From positions 28,269,539 through 28,333,538 of the forward strand of contig CP137679.1 in assembly GCA_037976565.1 (NCBI GenBank): a stretch of 64,000 nucleotides of DNA, given 5' to 3'. The notes beneath the pieces were generated by a model. That model was not told the DNA's origin, made no database searches, and was given only the letters and a program-made list of their open reading frames with translations. Made by a program: the position numbers and the translations under genes. Every line of letters begins with the position of its first letter. The first letter of the stretch is position 1. This document shows positions 40,715 through 52,580 of the stretch, in pieces. Origin of the DNA: Mesocentrotus franciscanus (lineage: Eukaryota > Echinodermata > Echinoidea > Camarodonta > Strongylocentrotidae).

Positions 40715-41475
40715 AATTAAATTGAATGGAATTGATTTATTGTCCACTGAAAAATGTAAATTCGTTGCTCACTGGTATTACAACAATGTACACAATTATA
40801 CAATTTATAAAACATAACAACAACATAATAACAACATAACAACAATGGCGTTACATCCAACAATACATAGATCTTCAAAATGAAAGACCAAATAGTTGTA
40901 GTTTTATGAAAAACGACAGATATAGTTTTAGGTTAACCAGGAGATGTCGGCCTCTCACATGCCCAACTGACCATTTCCGTGGTATAACGTACGTCAATGG
41001 AGGCAAGTAATACAATAATACAATGTCTACAATAAACTTGCCCTCGTTTTACCTACTGTTGTAAATACGAGTCGAATCCGGCACAAATTAATGTCTGAAG
41101 CGCTCCCGCCTAGTGCGGGGTACGCAAAGGATGTGTTTGGTCTTTCATATTAAATGTATACGTGTTACCTTCAGCGATGTACGATAAACATATATATTTT
41201 CTAAACTGGGAATTACAAACCGATGATGCGCTGAGCAATCTTCCTTATTCTGTCAGATTTCTTTTTTCTAGCACGTGTCACATTACCAAAGTAACACATA
41301 AGATTGAATGTCAAGATAGACTAAATGATTGATTTATAGAACAGAACAAGAAGTTCTTGTCTATGTGTAGTTTCTTAAGTTGTCTAAGGAAATACAGGCT
41401 TTGATTTGCTTTCTTCTGAATAATGTTGATATTTTGTGACCAGTCCAATTTACATGATTTACATGAGACCGAGAG
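40715..41475 (-). mobile_element. Rex1/CR1-like LINE 3' fragment
   Basis: Reads LDWSQNINIIQKKANQSLYF, LRQLKKLHIDKNFL, then after a frameshift YFGNVTRARKKKSDRIRKIA and QRIIG, the RT C-terminal region known from Rex1-type elements. The 3' UTR ends at about 40715 in a TTTATTGTCCACTG segment on the plus strand. Confidence 0.7.
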
Positions 41476-41799
41476 AGAGAGAGAGAGAGAAGATTCTGAC
41501 GAAATCAATAGGTGCTCTGCCATGCTTCGCGGCAGATCTAATTCTAATCTGTTATTTCTCTTATCCAACCCGGCCATTCAATATTTAATTTACATGTAAC
41601 ACAGTTCTTGAAGGGGGTGTGTCATACATTAGCTATATCAATATCTGCTTATGAGTATTAGCTCGAATATTAGTGTGGTGAAACATCTGAATTTTTATCT
41701 TGTCTATGAGGTTTCCTGTTGGTGCAGATTTTCTTATTTTCTTATTCATTCTAAAAAATAAATATTGACATTATTGAGAAGGTATGTAAAAGCATATTA

Positions 41800-43480
41800 T
41801 ATGGCCATATAAATAAGGGGAGCCTTCCAAAGTTGCGACTGTGCCCCGACGCGTCGGGGCGCGATGAATAGAACGGTCGGTTCTCAAGAGACGCATTCAG
41901 GCGCGAAAGGGCGCGAAGGGGCGCGATAGTCACCCTCGCCTGATTCTTGCATATGAAAAGAAACTGTCTATTGTTGGTATAAACCCGCTCTATTCTTCTT
42001 GCGCCCTTTCGCGTCCTACCAGGCGATGGAAGATTATCTCTCCGTCATTGTTCTCGCTCGTGATGCGCGATGCACATTAACGCCGCGGTACAGCTTAAAG
42101 TACAAGTCCACTCCACTGAAAAGTTGAGCTGATTAGATAGACAACAATCTAAAAAGCCCAAATATAACTTGGTTTTGGAAAATGGTGCTCAGATTTATTT
42201 TTAATAATTTTTTTTAATGAGCAAAAACAAGTTAATGATCGAGTCGGTTGTGACGTAGGGTCCTCACAACACAGATTCGTAATGTAACCAAATTTAATGC
42301 ATACGTCTTTGTGAAGTGCCTCGATACAAACTATTTCATACACCTGATAAGAATAATGAAACACTATTATTCTTATCAGGTGAATGAATAGTTTGTATAG
42401 AGGCGAGGTTACATTACAATAACCTATTGTCAGAATGTATACCGCTGGCACTTTCGTTGTGAGGAGCATACGTCACATCCGTACAGCAATATAAATGTTT
42501 TGCTCGAAATACCCGAAACAAAAATCGCTCTTAAAAATCACCTGATTGAAGTACGCCCGTGATATTTGGCAGTTTTAACCTTTGATTTATTTACAACATG
42601 TTATAATTTTTGAAAATCGGGTGGACTTGGGCTTTAAACTTGCTATACAGAGTGTATTTGTCAGTCAAATCCTGTCTTCCCCTCCTCCTGTTCTCGTTCT
42701 GATAAACATCCCTTGTTTGTGAAAACTTGATGTATTCTTCTCGCGTCGCGATCTATTCTTCCCGCGCCGTTTTGCGTCGTAACGGGCGGGGTATTTATTA
42801 TCTTTCAATCATTGTGGAAGCTTTGCGATGTACATTGCTACAGCACAGCCTGAACTTGTCTGGTGGGAGTATTTTTGTTTTGGGGGGCAATCAACACACT
42901 CGTTCATCTTGATCAGAATAAATTATGATTTTTTTTTTTGGTTTAATACGCCTCCTTTTAATATTTGTGACGACTGTATGAAATGTGAAATAAAGATGAC
43001 TGTGTACGATGAATGGTTGTTTAATTGCCAGCTTGATTGTCCCCAACAACATAAAATAAAAGACGAATGATGTGAATGAATACATGTATGCGGTTATAGT
43101 CGGCAAATTAATTACTGTTTGGGACGCTTGTTTATGTTTGTATTTTGAATGATTATCAACGTATTTGTATAATTCCCACGTCGCGATATTATTCTAGCGT
43201 CGTAATGGACAAAGGAATTATCATTCTCTCCCGCCATTATTCACGCTACGCGTTGCACATCGCCACAGCCTGAGCTTGGAACAATTTATATTTTGTCAGT
43301 CAAATCCTGTTTTGTTCTCCTCCCTTGACTTGGTTCTAATAAACAACCCATATTGTATTAAAATAAAACTCGGTGTATTTTTTTGCGTCGTGTCTTTTCC
43401 TCTCATGCCGTTCTTTGCAATAGTCAGACGGGAGAGTTTGACCTTTTTTGGTAATCAATGAACTCACGGTGCGTCATGAT
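41800..43480. repeat. Diverged tandem duplication with GCGTCGCG-rich modules
   Basis: TTTGTCAGTCAAATCCTGT starts related units at about 42657 and 43294, roughly 635 bp apart. Each is followed by CTCCTCC..., a TTCTRATAAACA block and GTGTATT..TT..GCGTCG. A CG-rich module (TCGCGATCTATTCTTCCCGC-like) occurs near 41990-42090, 42740-42850 and 43180-43270. Confidence 0.6.
42095..42637. mobile_element. TTAA-target MITE, family M3
   Basis: TTAA at 42095-42098 and 42634-42637, with inverted termini AGTACAAGTCCACTCC and GGGTGGACTTGGGCT. An internal hairpin with ~35-bp arms lies at about 42320-42410 (GATACAAACTATTTCAT, CACCTGATAAGAATAAT and inverses). Confidence 0.75.
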
Positions 43481-43754
43481 CAGTAAAGGAAAATCTTTCT
43501 AAAATGCATAATAAAAATACTAATGGTAATAATAACCATATTTCTAAAGTGACTTTTTAACACTCTCTATACCCTCCCCCAAGTTAGTATATAGATATGA
43601 ATCGACGAAAATCTGAACGGATGTATTTTTTTATATTTCAGCTGTTTCTGAACCGATTTTGATCAAGTTACGTTAATTCTGTCATTAACAAAAATTGTAA
43701 ACTCTTTCTGAACGTAAATCATGATAAATGAAAACTAAAGAGGAAACCAGAACG

Positions 43755-44720
43755 GGCGGGGGTTGATCGGAGAGACAAATAGCATAATAATAAATGAAAA
43801 TACGCCCAAATTTCTCTCTCTCGTTTTCTCAATGTCGTTTTCAATCTTCATCTCTTATAGTGTTTTCTGTTCCGCGATTTTTAATGAGATCTCGTTTCCA
43901 CGTTTTCTCTCTCTGTATGTCTCTTTCTCTCTCTCTCTCTCTCTCTCTTCTTACTTGCTTTCTCAGCGCCATTTTCCATCTTAATCTTTGGTACTGTTTT
44001 CCATTCCGTTATTTGCTTTTATTCCGAAAGTATTTCTTTCGATTTTGAGATAAATTATTATACCATAACCTCGATATGGTGAAGGAAAACACAGAGCGAG
44101 CGCCTATTGATTTCAAAATGAGAAGAATATTACTGTACAGTAAAACTTTTGAATGTAAATCTCTGTTGCATCAAAATGATATGAAGAAGAAAAAAAAGGT
44201 TTATTATGCTATATTGACGGTACTTATTTACGTCGGACAGATATAAAAAAAAAGAAGAAAAAACATCAGAGCTGTGTGTGTGTGGGGGGTGATCGGAGAG
44301 ACAAATATCATAATAATAAATACAGTACAGACTACGTCCAACTTTCTATCTCTCCGCCCCTCTCTCTCCCTCTCTCCCACTCTCTGTCTGTCAGTCTGTC
44401 TGTATGTTTGTCTTTCTATCTCTGTCTTTTTGTCAATGTCGTTTTACATCTACATCTTTCATGTTGTTTTATATTCCACCATTTGCTTGTTTGCCGGCAT
44501 CATCCCTTCCTTGAGATAAATTATTATAACATATCCCTGATGATTTACCCATTTTACCTTATACTTATTATAGGGGACGAAAATAGAGAACGGGCGGCTG
44601 ATAATGTCGAAATGGGAAGAATGTTACTGTACACAAATTATAGAGAGTAAAAGTTTTGATTTGGAATGTAAATCTCTGTTGCATCAAAATAAAACGATAC
44701 GTTCATTATATGTTATTGAC
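43755..44720. repeat. Diverged ~520-bp tandem duplication
   Basis: TGATCGGAGAGACAAATA and CATAATAATAAAT at about 43765 recur at about 44290. TCAATGTCGTTTT, then GATAAATTATTATA, TTACTGTACA and TGTAAATCTCTGTTGCATC, recur in the same order in both units. CT-rich runs lie in each. Confidence 0.75.
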
Positions 44721-44870
44721 AGAAATAATATACATCGGGCATTATACACTTTAGCACAAAAGGGTTAGCTAAAAGAAGGTGGACAACATTATAAGAGAAA
44801 GTGAAAAATTAGCATAACCCTTTGAGAGCGAGCCCACTCGCGGCGAATAGGGGCTTTTAGATTTTACACG

Positions 44871-44966
44871 ACGAGAACGTGGAATTCCACGGTGACACTG
44901 CCGGGCACTGCCGGGCACGGGCCAGTGCCTTGAAAGAATGGCACACGTGGCAGTCCACGTTCTCGT
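44871..44966. repeat. 14-bp perfect inverted repeat
   Basis: GACGAGAACGTGGA (44871-44884) and TCCACGTTCTCGTC (44953-44966) are exact inverses. They enclose a duplicated CTGCCGGGCA and a CACACGTGG. Confidence 0.85.
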
Positions 44967-45002
44967 CTATGGAAGGCCGTTCGTGCCATTATTCGTTTGG
45001 GG

Positions 45003-45177
45003 CATACGTATGGAACGCGGCATACGTATGCATCTGCCTTAGCAAACGTATGCTAATTGACCAATCGCCGCCTGTTATTTAGCAAACGTTTGCACAGTGC
45101 GATAGCATACGTATGCAAGTTTATTAGCAAACGTATGCCCGTTTCCATACGTATGTTGTTTACTGCGCATACGTATG
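45003..45177. promoter_or_regulatory. Cluster of eight ACGT-core palindromes
   Basis: CATACGTATG occurs at 45003, 45021, 45106, 45146 and 45168; CAAACGTATG at 45043 and 45128; CAAACGTTTG at 45083. Centres are spaced 18, 22, 40, 23, 22, 18 and 22 bp. Site-like regular spacing suggests a binding array; the factor is unknown. Confidence 0.6.
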
Positions 45178-45179
45178 TA

Positions 45180-45547
45180 ATTGATCGACCAATCAGGTAC
45201 CTTGTATGTGTGTGTGGACGGTAGGTGCATGCAGCGCAGACAAGCAAAAGGTGCCGAGCACGTGGTGATCGACGCACGTGGTACTCTTACCGTCCCGGCA
45301 GGGGCAGGATATAATGATAAATATATAAATTATTTTCCCTGCAGGCTTATGATTTAAAAAATACGGAATGCAAACATAAATAATATGCATGCAGGTTCAG
45401 AAAAAGTTAAACATTAATTAATTCGAGACATGATAAATTCGAAGAAAACACAGAAAATAATAGTTATTCAAGTCCATGTATACATGCATACAGGTTCACA
45501 CACGAAATATAAAGAATCAATTACTTTAAATATACAAAAAAAAAATT
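45180..45547. other. Stretch without recognised gene
   Basis: AT-rich DNA with two ACGTG-containing words (GCACGTGG, GCACGTGGTAC) at 45258-45282 and no exon or repeat family. Confidence 0.4.
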
Positions 45548-48011
45548 AAACTAGAAAAGTAATTCGTCATCAGGACGAATTAGGTGATCTGTCTTCAATT
45601 CTTATGATCATGCTAATCTTCAATTCAATGATCCAATTTAATGATGTTAATGTAAAATGATGTATTAAGATATGAACTGATGAATGAAGTACTGATGAAC
45701 TGATATATTGAACTGATGTGAAATGAACTGAATTGATGAGCTAAACTGATGAACTGATGAATGAACTGATAGATTGAACTGTGACCTGAACTGAAGTGAT
45801 AACTTAACTGATGAACAAAATATTGAGAAATGATTATGATCAAAATCATGATCATAATGAAATTTAATGAAAATATAGATATAGAGAAGGAGAGAGGGAG
45901 ACGAGTTATTGACATGTAAAAATACATGAGCTGGACCGAGGAAAGAAAGAGGAATCAGAATGCATACACTTTGAAGTAGAGAGGATAGTATAAGGAAACA
46001 TGGTAGGGGTGAAATAAGAATACAAAGGGCAAAATGAAGAGCTAGTGGAAATTAAAGAAAATTACAATAGATATCGGAGGAAGAACGAGAACCAGAGGCC
46101 GGGAAAGGGAGAGGGTGAGAGAGTATACAATGAGAGGCAGAGACAGAGGGAGCTAGGCAGAGCAAGAGAGGGAGACTGAGATAGGGAGAGAGTGAAAGAG
46201 TAGAGAGAGAGATGCAATGAGAGAGCAAGAGAAGGATAGAGGGCAGATCAAGAGAGGGGAAGGGAAACAGAGCAAGAGAGAGAGAGACAGAGCAAGAGAA
46301 AGAGATGCAATGGAGAACGATGCTTTTAATATTTCCAGCATAAATAGAATTGAATATTTACTATATTATAGAGAAAGAGAGAAGTTATAGACATGTAAAC
46401 AATTCTATGTCCGCGGGAGAGACGTAAAGATTGCATATACCTAGGCTGAATTACTGGAAAGTATAAACGTCTGGGAAGGAGACTAAACATCATGAAAATG
46501 GGATGATTTGATATATTCCAACAGACTTGGGAGATTAACCCTATAGGTTTAATACACGACAAGGAATCAGATTTCCCATAGGGTTGTACTCAAACGATTG
46601 ACATTCTTCTCCCATAGATATAACACGCAAAATTAGGCATTTTATTACATTGTTTGTGATTGTATATGATAATATGTTATAATAGTCGAAGAAGATCATA
46701 AAATCAAATTTAAAACGACGGCAAAAAAAAAAAAAAAAATGACCCACCAGGAATCGAACTTGGGTCGCCGGAATGGGAGGCAAGTGCTATGACCACTATA
46801 CCAAAATAATCCACATAGACATTACACGTGAACGGAAAATGGAATTCTCAAATCCCACTTTGCAAGTGAAATATGAGCATGATCCCGGCATCTGATCGAA
46901 AAATAAAGGGCACACTTGTGATAGCTTATTGTCTCAGCTACAACATACTCAAAGCTCAGCAAAAACAAAACTAAAACGACGGAGATATTGCTCGCGAAAG
47001 ACGGGAATGTAGAATCCAGTTTTGGAAAAAAGTCATGTCCCATAGAGAATACACGCAAAATGTGAAAAATTGACATGCCTCCTTTAATCGCAAAAATACG
47101 CCATGATGCCTTTGTCAAAATGAAAAATCGTGGTGACTGCATTTGTAGAGAATTGTCTCAGCTAGAACATATCAAAATTTGGAAGAAAATCGATCAATAT
47201 TTACAGAGATACAATCAATTTTCCAAAAATATGCTGACGTCATAATATGCAAATTGAAATTTTGAGTTCGGAGGCCATTATGATGACGTCATGAGTTGAT
47301 TGAGGGTCAAATGAGACATGAAATCATATCTCCGACTCATAATCTATCCAAATATGAAAAAAATTGGGGTATCCATCCATTCTGAAGAGTTACAATGAGT
47401 TTTGTATAGGCATGTTTTTGCCTATGTATTGTGGATAGAGATAGCGCGGTCCGCGGGTGCTGTTATACTTTGACGGACGCTCATTGCGTTATTACTGGTC
47501 AGAAAAAAGTGAACAAGGTATCAAAATGCTTGGAAAAATGTGCCAAATATGATGCTAGAAAAAATTCGGTGATTTGATGTTGCAAAATGCCAATACGCGC
47601 GAAAACGCGCGCGCATGAGTGCACGCGCGCAAATTTTAAAAATGCTTAAAATGGCCTGAAACGTGTGCAAACAAAATTTGGGACGAATTGGAGCATTTTG
47701 AAATTTTGATGCGCGCGTACGCGCGCGTCGAGGTGCGCACGCGGATTTTGTCGACATTTTTGTTGACCTTTGACCTAAAATTGATGTATACCAAATATGG
47801 TTGATTTTTGATGACTCGTTATCGAGATAAGATAATGACCTGATGTTTACAAAATGGCGCCTGGATGACGTCACGATGACCCCATGACCTTGAGAAAGTT
47901 ACTAGAACTTGATATTATAGGGCCTGATGACTGACAGAAATTTGAAGGAAATTGACCATGTCGATTTCGAGTAAATGTTTACACAAAAAAGTGTACGGAT
48001 GAAATAAAAAT
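45548..48011. repeat. ~2.45-kb tandem unit A
   Basis: Starts AAACTAGAAAAGTAATTCG and runs 2464 bp to the next start at 48012. In order it holds a hairpin (AATTCGTC/GACGAATT), ACTGAT-type short repeats (45670-45800), GA-rich DNA, a tRNA-like block (about 46738-46808, minus), three TGACGTCA sites (47235, 47284, 47866) and CGCGCG-rich words near 47600-47750. Frames conserved between units are explained by recent duplication. Confidence 0.9.
46738..46808 (-). pseudogene. tRNA-like sequence (Gly/Asp-type) in unit A
   Basis: The minus strand has an A box (TGGTATAGTGG), an anticodon region CTCCCAT, a B box (AGTTCGATTCC) and then GGTGGGTC followed by a 17-T run (46723-46739), a Pol III-type terminator. 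The acceptor and anticodon stems do not pair well, so a functional tRNA is unlikely. Confidence 0.6.
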
Positions 48012-49790
48012 AAACTAGAAAAGTAATTCGTCATGAGGACGAATTAGGTGGTCTGTCTAAGACAGGAAGACAGAGCAAGAGCAGTTGAGATGATGATGAT
48101 GATCATGAACATGATGGTGATGTGGTAATGATAATGATAGATGATAATAATGATGATGATGTTGATGATCATCAGACCATCATGATGATGATGATCATGA
48201 GCGTGATCCTGACATCTGATTGAAAAAATGAGAGGGCATTTAGATAGCATATAGTCTCAGCTACAACATACTCAAAAATCAACAAAAACCAAGCAGAAAT
48301 AACGGCGATATTGCTCGCAAAAGACAGGAATGTAAAATCCAGATTTGAGAAAAAGTCATCTCCCATAGGGATTACACGCAAACAGTAATGGATCAAGTGA
48401 TAATAGGGTAATAATAAAGTAAATATTGTTGTTTATTACATTATTTGCGATTCTACGTGTTTTAATATTCAAATGAGACGGTACAGTGAAAGGTCAAAAA
48501 GACAAAAAAAGTGAAGAAAAAAATTGTTGGAGACGCCGGACTCGAACCAGGGTCTCGAGGTTGGAAGTGAAGTGCGTTACCGATATACCAAAACATTTCC
48601 CATAGCGATTACACGTGAACGAAAAAGGAATTCTCAAATCCCACTTTGCAAGTGAAATATGAGCATGATCCCGGCATCTGATCGAAAGATAAAGGGCACA
48701 CTTGTGATAGCTTATTGTCTCAGCTACAACATACTCGAAGCTCAGCGAAAACAAAGCTAAAACGACGGAGATATTGCTCGCGAAAGACGGGAATGTAGAA
48801 TCCAGTTTTGACAAAATTCATGTCCTATAGAGAATACACACAAAATGTAAAAAAAATTGACATGCCTCCTTTAATCGCAAAAATACGCCATGATGCCTTT
48901 GTCAAAATGAAAAATCGTGATGACTGCATTTGTAGAGAATTGTCTCAGCTAGAACATATCAAAATTTGGAAGAAAATCGATCAATATTTACAGAGATACA
49001 ATCAATTTTCCAAAAATATGCTGACGTCATAATATGCAAATTGAAATTTTGAGTTCGGAGGCCATTATGATGACGTCATGAGTTAATTGAGGGTCAAATG
49101 AGACATGAAATCATATCTCCACTCATAATCTATCCAAATATGAAAAAAAATTGGGAGTTCCTATCCATTCTGAAGAGTTACAATGAATTTTGTATAGGCA
49201 TGTTTTTGCCCATGTATTGTGGATAGAGATAGCGGTCGCGGTGCTGTTATACTTTGACGGACGCTCATTGCGTTATTACTGGTCAGAAAAAGTTAAACAA
49301 GGTATCAAAATGCTTGGAAAAATGTGCCAAATATGATGACAGAGAAAATTTGGTGATTCGATGTTGCAAAATGCCAGTACGCGCGAAAACGCGCGCATAA
49401 GTGCGCGCGCGCACATTTTAAAAATGCTTAAAATGGCCTGAAACGTGTGCAAACAAAATTTGGGACGAATTGGAGCATTTTGAAATTTTGATGCGCGCGT
49501 ACGCGCGTCGAGGTGCGCACGCGGATTTTGTCGACATTTTTGTTGACCTTTGACCTAAAATTGATGTATACCAAATATGGTTGATTTTTGATGACTCGTT
49601 ATCGAGATAAGATAATGACCTGATGTTTACAAAATGGCGCCTGGATGACGTCACGATGACCCCATGACCTTGAAAAGTTACTAGAACTTGATATTATAGG
49701 GCCTGATGACTGACAGAAATTTGAAGGAAATTGACCATGTCGATTTCAAGTAAACGTTTACACAAAAAAGTGTACGGATGAAATAAAAAT
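48012..49790. repeat. Tandem unit B (shorter, 5' part divergent)
   Basis: 1779 bp. The 3' two-thirds (from about 48600) match units A and C closely. The 5' part carries a GATGAT microsatellite (48090-48200) and a diverged second copy of the core (48200-48385; GATATTGCTCGC, GGAATGTAAAATCCAG, CCCATAGGGATTACACGC). It is not homologous to the GA-rich part of A and C. Confidence 0.85.
48534..48602 (-). pseudogene. tRNA-like sequence in unit B
   Basis: The minus strand has an A box-like TGGTATATCGG, a B box GGTTCGAGTCC and a T7 run downstream. It occupies the same position as the tRNA-like block of units A and C but is clearly different in sequence. Confidence 0.55.
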
Positions 49791-52235
49791 AAACTAGAAA
49801 AGTAATTCGTCATCAGGACGAATTAGGTGATCTGTCTTCAATTCTTATGATCATGCTAATCTTCAATTCAATGATCCAATTTAATGATGTTAATGTAAAA
49901 TGATGTATTAAGATATGAACTGATGAATGAAGTACTGATGAACTGATATATTGAACTGATGTGAAATGAACTGAATTGATGAGCTAAACTGATGAACTGA
50001 TGAATGAACTGATAGATTGAACTGTGACCTGAACTGAAGTGATAACTTAACTGATGAACAAAATATTGAGAAATGATTATGATCAAAATCATGATCATAA
50101 TGAAATTTAATGAAAATATAGATATAGAGAAGGAGAGAGGGAGACGAGTTATTGACATGTAAAAATACATGAGCTGGACCGAGGAAAGAAAGAGGAATCA
50201 GAATGCATACACTTTGAAGTAGAGAGGATAGTATAAGGAAACATGGTAGGGGTGAAATAAGAATACAAAGGGCAAAATGAAGAGCTAGTGGAAATTAAAG
50301 AAAATTACAATAGATATCGGAGGGAGAACGAGAACCAGAGGCCGGGAAAGGGAGAGGGTGAGAGAGTATACAATGAGAGGCAGAGACAGAGGGAGCTAGG
50401 CAGAGCAAGAGAGGAGACAGAGATAGGGAGAGAGTGAAAGAGTAGAGAGAGATGCAATGAGAGAGCAAGAGAAGGATAGAGGGCAGATCAAGAGAGGGAA
50501 GGGAAACAGAGCAAGAGAGAGGAGAGAGAGCAAGAGAAAGAGATGCAATGGAGAACGATGCTTTTAATATTTCCAGCATAAATAGAATTGAATATTTACT
50601 ATATTATAGAGAAAGAGAGAAGTTATAGACATGTAAACAATTCTATGTCCGCGGAGAGACGTAAAGATTGCATATACCTAGGCTGAATTACTGGAAAGTA
50701 TAAACGTCTGGGAAGGAGACTAAACATCATGAAAATGGGATGATTTGATATATTCCAACAGACTTGGGAGATTAACCCTATAGGTTTAATACACGACAAG
50801 GAATCAGATTTCCCATAGGGTTGTACTCAAACGATTGACATTCTTCTCCCATAGATATAACACGCAAAATTAGGCATTTTATTACATTGTTTGTGATTGT
50901 ATATGATAATATGTTATAATAGTCGAAGAAGATCATAAAATCAAATTTAAAACGACGGCAAAAAAAAAAAAAAAAATGACCCACCAGGAATCGAACTTGG
51001 GTCGCCGGAATGGGAGGCAAGTGCTATGACCACTATACCAAAATAATCCACATAGACATTACACGTGAACGGAAAATGGAATTCTCAAATCCCACTTTGC
51101 AAGTGAAATATGAGCATGATCCCGGCATCTGATCGAAAAATAAAGGGCACACTTGTGATAGCTTATTGTCTCAGCTACAACATACTCAAAGCTCAGCAAA
51201 AACAAAACTAAAACGACGGAGATATTGCTCGCGAAAGACGGGAATGTAGAATCCAGTTTTGAAAAAGTCATGTCCCATAGAGAATACACGCAAAATGTGA
51301 AAAATTGACATGCCTCCTTTAATCGCAAAAATACGCCATGATGCCTTTGTCAAAATGAAAAATCGTGGTGACTGCATTTGTAGAGAATTGTCTCAGCTAG
51401 AACATATCAAAATTTGGAAGAAAATCGATCAATATTTACAGAGATACAATCAATTTTCCAAAAATATGCTGACGTCATAATATGCAAATTGAAATTTTGA
51501 GTTCGGAGGCCGATATGATGACGTCATGAGTTATTGAGGGTCAAATGAGACATGAAATCATATCTCCGACTCATAATCTATCCAAATATGAAAAAAAATT
51601 GGGAGTATCCATCCATTCTGAAGAGTTACAATGAGTTTTGTATAGGCATGTTTTTGCCTATGTATTGTGGATAGAGATAGCGCGGTCCGCGGGTGCTGTT
51701 ATACTTTGACGGACGCTCATTGCGTTATTACTGGTCAGAAAAAGTGAACAAGGTATCAAAATGCTTGGAAAAATATGCCAAATATGATGACAGAAAAATT
51801 TGGCGATTCTATGTTGCAAAATGCCAAAACGCGCGAAAACGCGCGCGCATAAGTGCGCGCGCAAATTTTGAAAATGCTTAAAATGGCCTGAAACGTGTGC
51901 AAACAAAATTTGGGACGAATTGGAGCATTTTGAAATTTTGCGCGTACGCGCGCGTCGAGATGCGCACGCGGATTTTGTCGACATTTTTGTTGACCTTTGA
52001 CCTAAAATTGATGTATACCAAATATGGTTGATTTTTGATGACTCGTTATCGAGATAAGATAATGACCTGATGTTTACAAAATGGCGCCTGGATGACGTCA
52101 CGATGACCCCATGACCTTGAAAGTTACTAGAACTTGATATTATAGGGCCTGATGACTGACAGAAATTTGAAGGAAATTGACCATGTCGATTTCGAGTAAA
52201 CGTTTACACAAAAAAGTGTACGGATGAAATAAAAT
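49791..52235. repeat. Tandem unit C
   Basis: 2445 bp, nearly identical to unit A with small indels. TGACGTCA sites lie at 51470, 51519 and 52093. Confidence 0.9.
50975..51045 (-). pseudogene. tRNA-like sequence in unit C
   Basis: Identical in the visible boxes to the unit A copy, including the long T-run on the minus strand. Confidence 0.6.
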
Positions 52236-52580
52236 AAACTAGAAAAGTAATTCGTCATCAGGACGAATTAGGTGATCTGTCTTCAATTCTTATGATCATG
52301 CTAATCTTCAATTCAATGATCCAATTTAATGATGTTAATGTAAAATGATGTATTAAGATATGAACTGATGAATGAAGTACTGATGAACTGATAGATTGAA
52401 CTGATGTGAAATGAACTGAATTGATGAGCTAAACTGATGAACTGATGAATGAACTGATAGATTGAACTGTGACCTGAACTGAAGTGACTTAACTGATGAA
52501 CAAATATTGAGAAATGATTATGATCAAAATCATGATCATAATGAAATTAATGAAAATAGATATAGAAGGAGAGAGGGAGG
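52236..52580. repeat. Tandem unit D, cut by assembly gap
   Basis: First 345 bp of another unit with the same start and the ACTGAT repeats. It stops at the N run, so the array is probably collapsed or incomplete. Confidence 0.9.

Noticed and set aside
45660..45810. Hammerhead ribozyme suggested by repeated CTGATGA words
   Set aside because: The words form a simple ACTGAT repeat; no GAAA core or three-stem arrangement could be drawn.
46738..46808. Functional tRNA-Gly gene
   Set aside because: A and B boxes are present but the acceptor and anticodon stems do not pair.
47521..52101. Similar 80-147-residue ORFs (MTSSRRHFVNI...) in three array units
   Set aside because: They coincide with the near-identical tandem copies, differ by frameshifting indels between units, and overlap palindromic CGCGCG words; no domain is recognisable.
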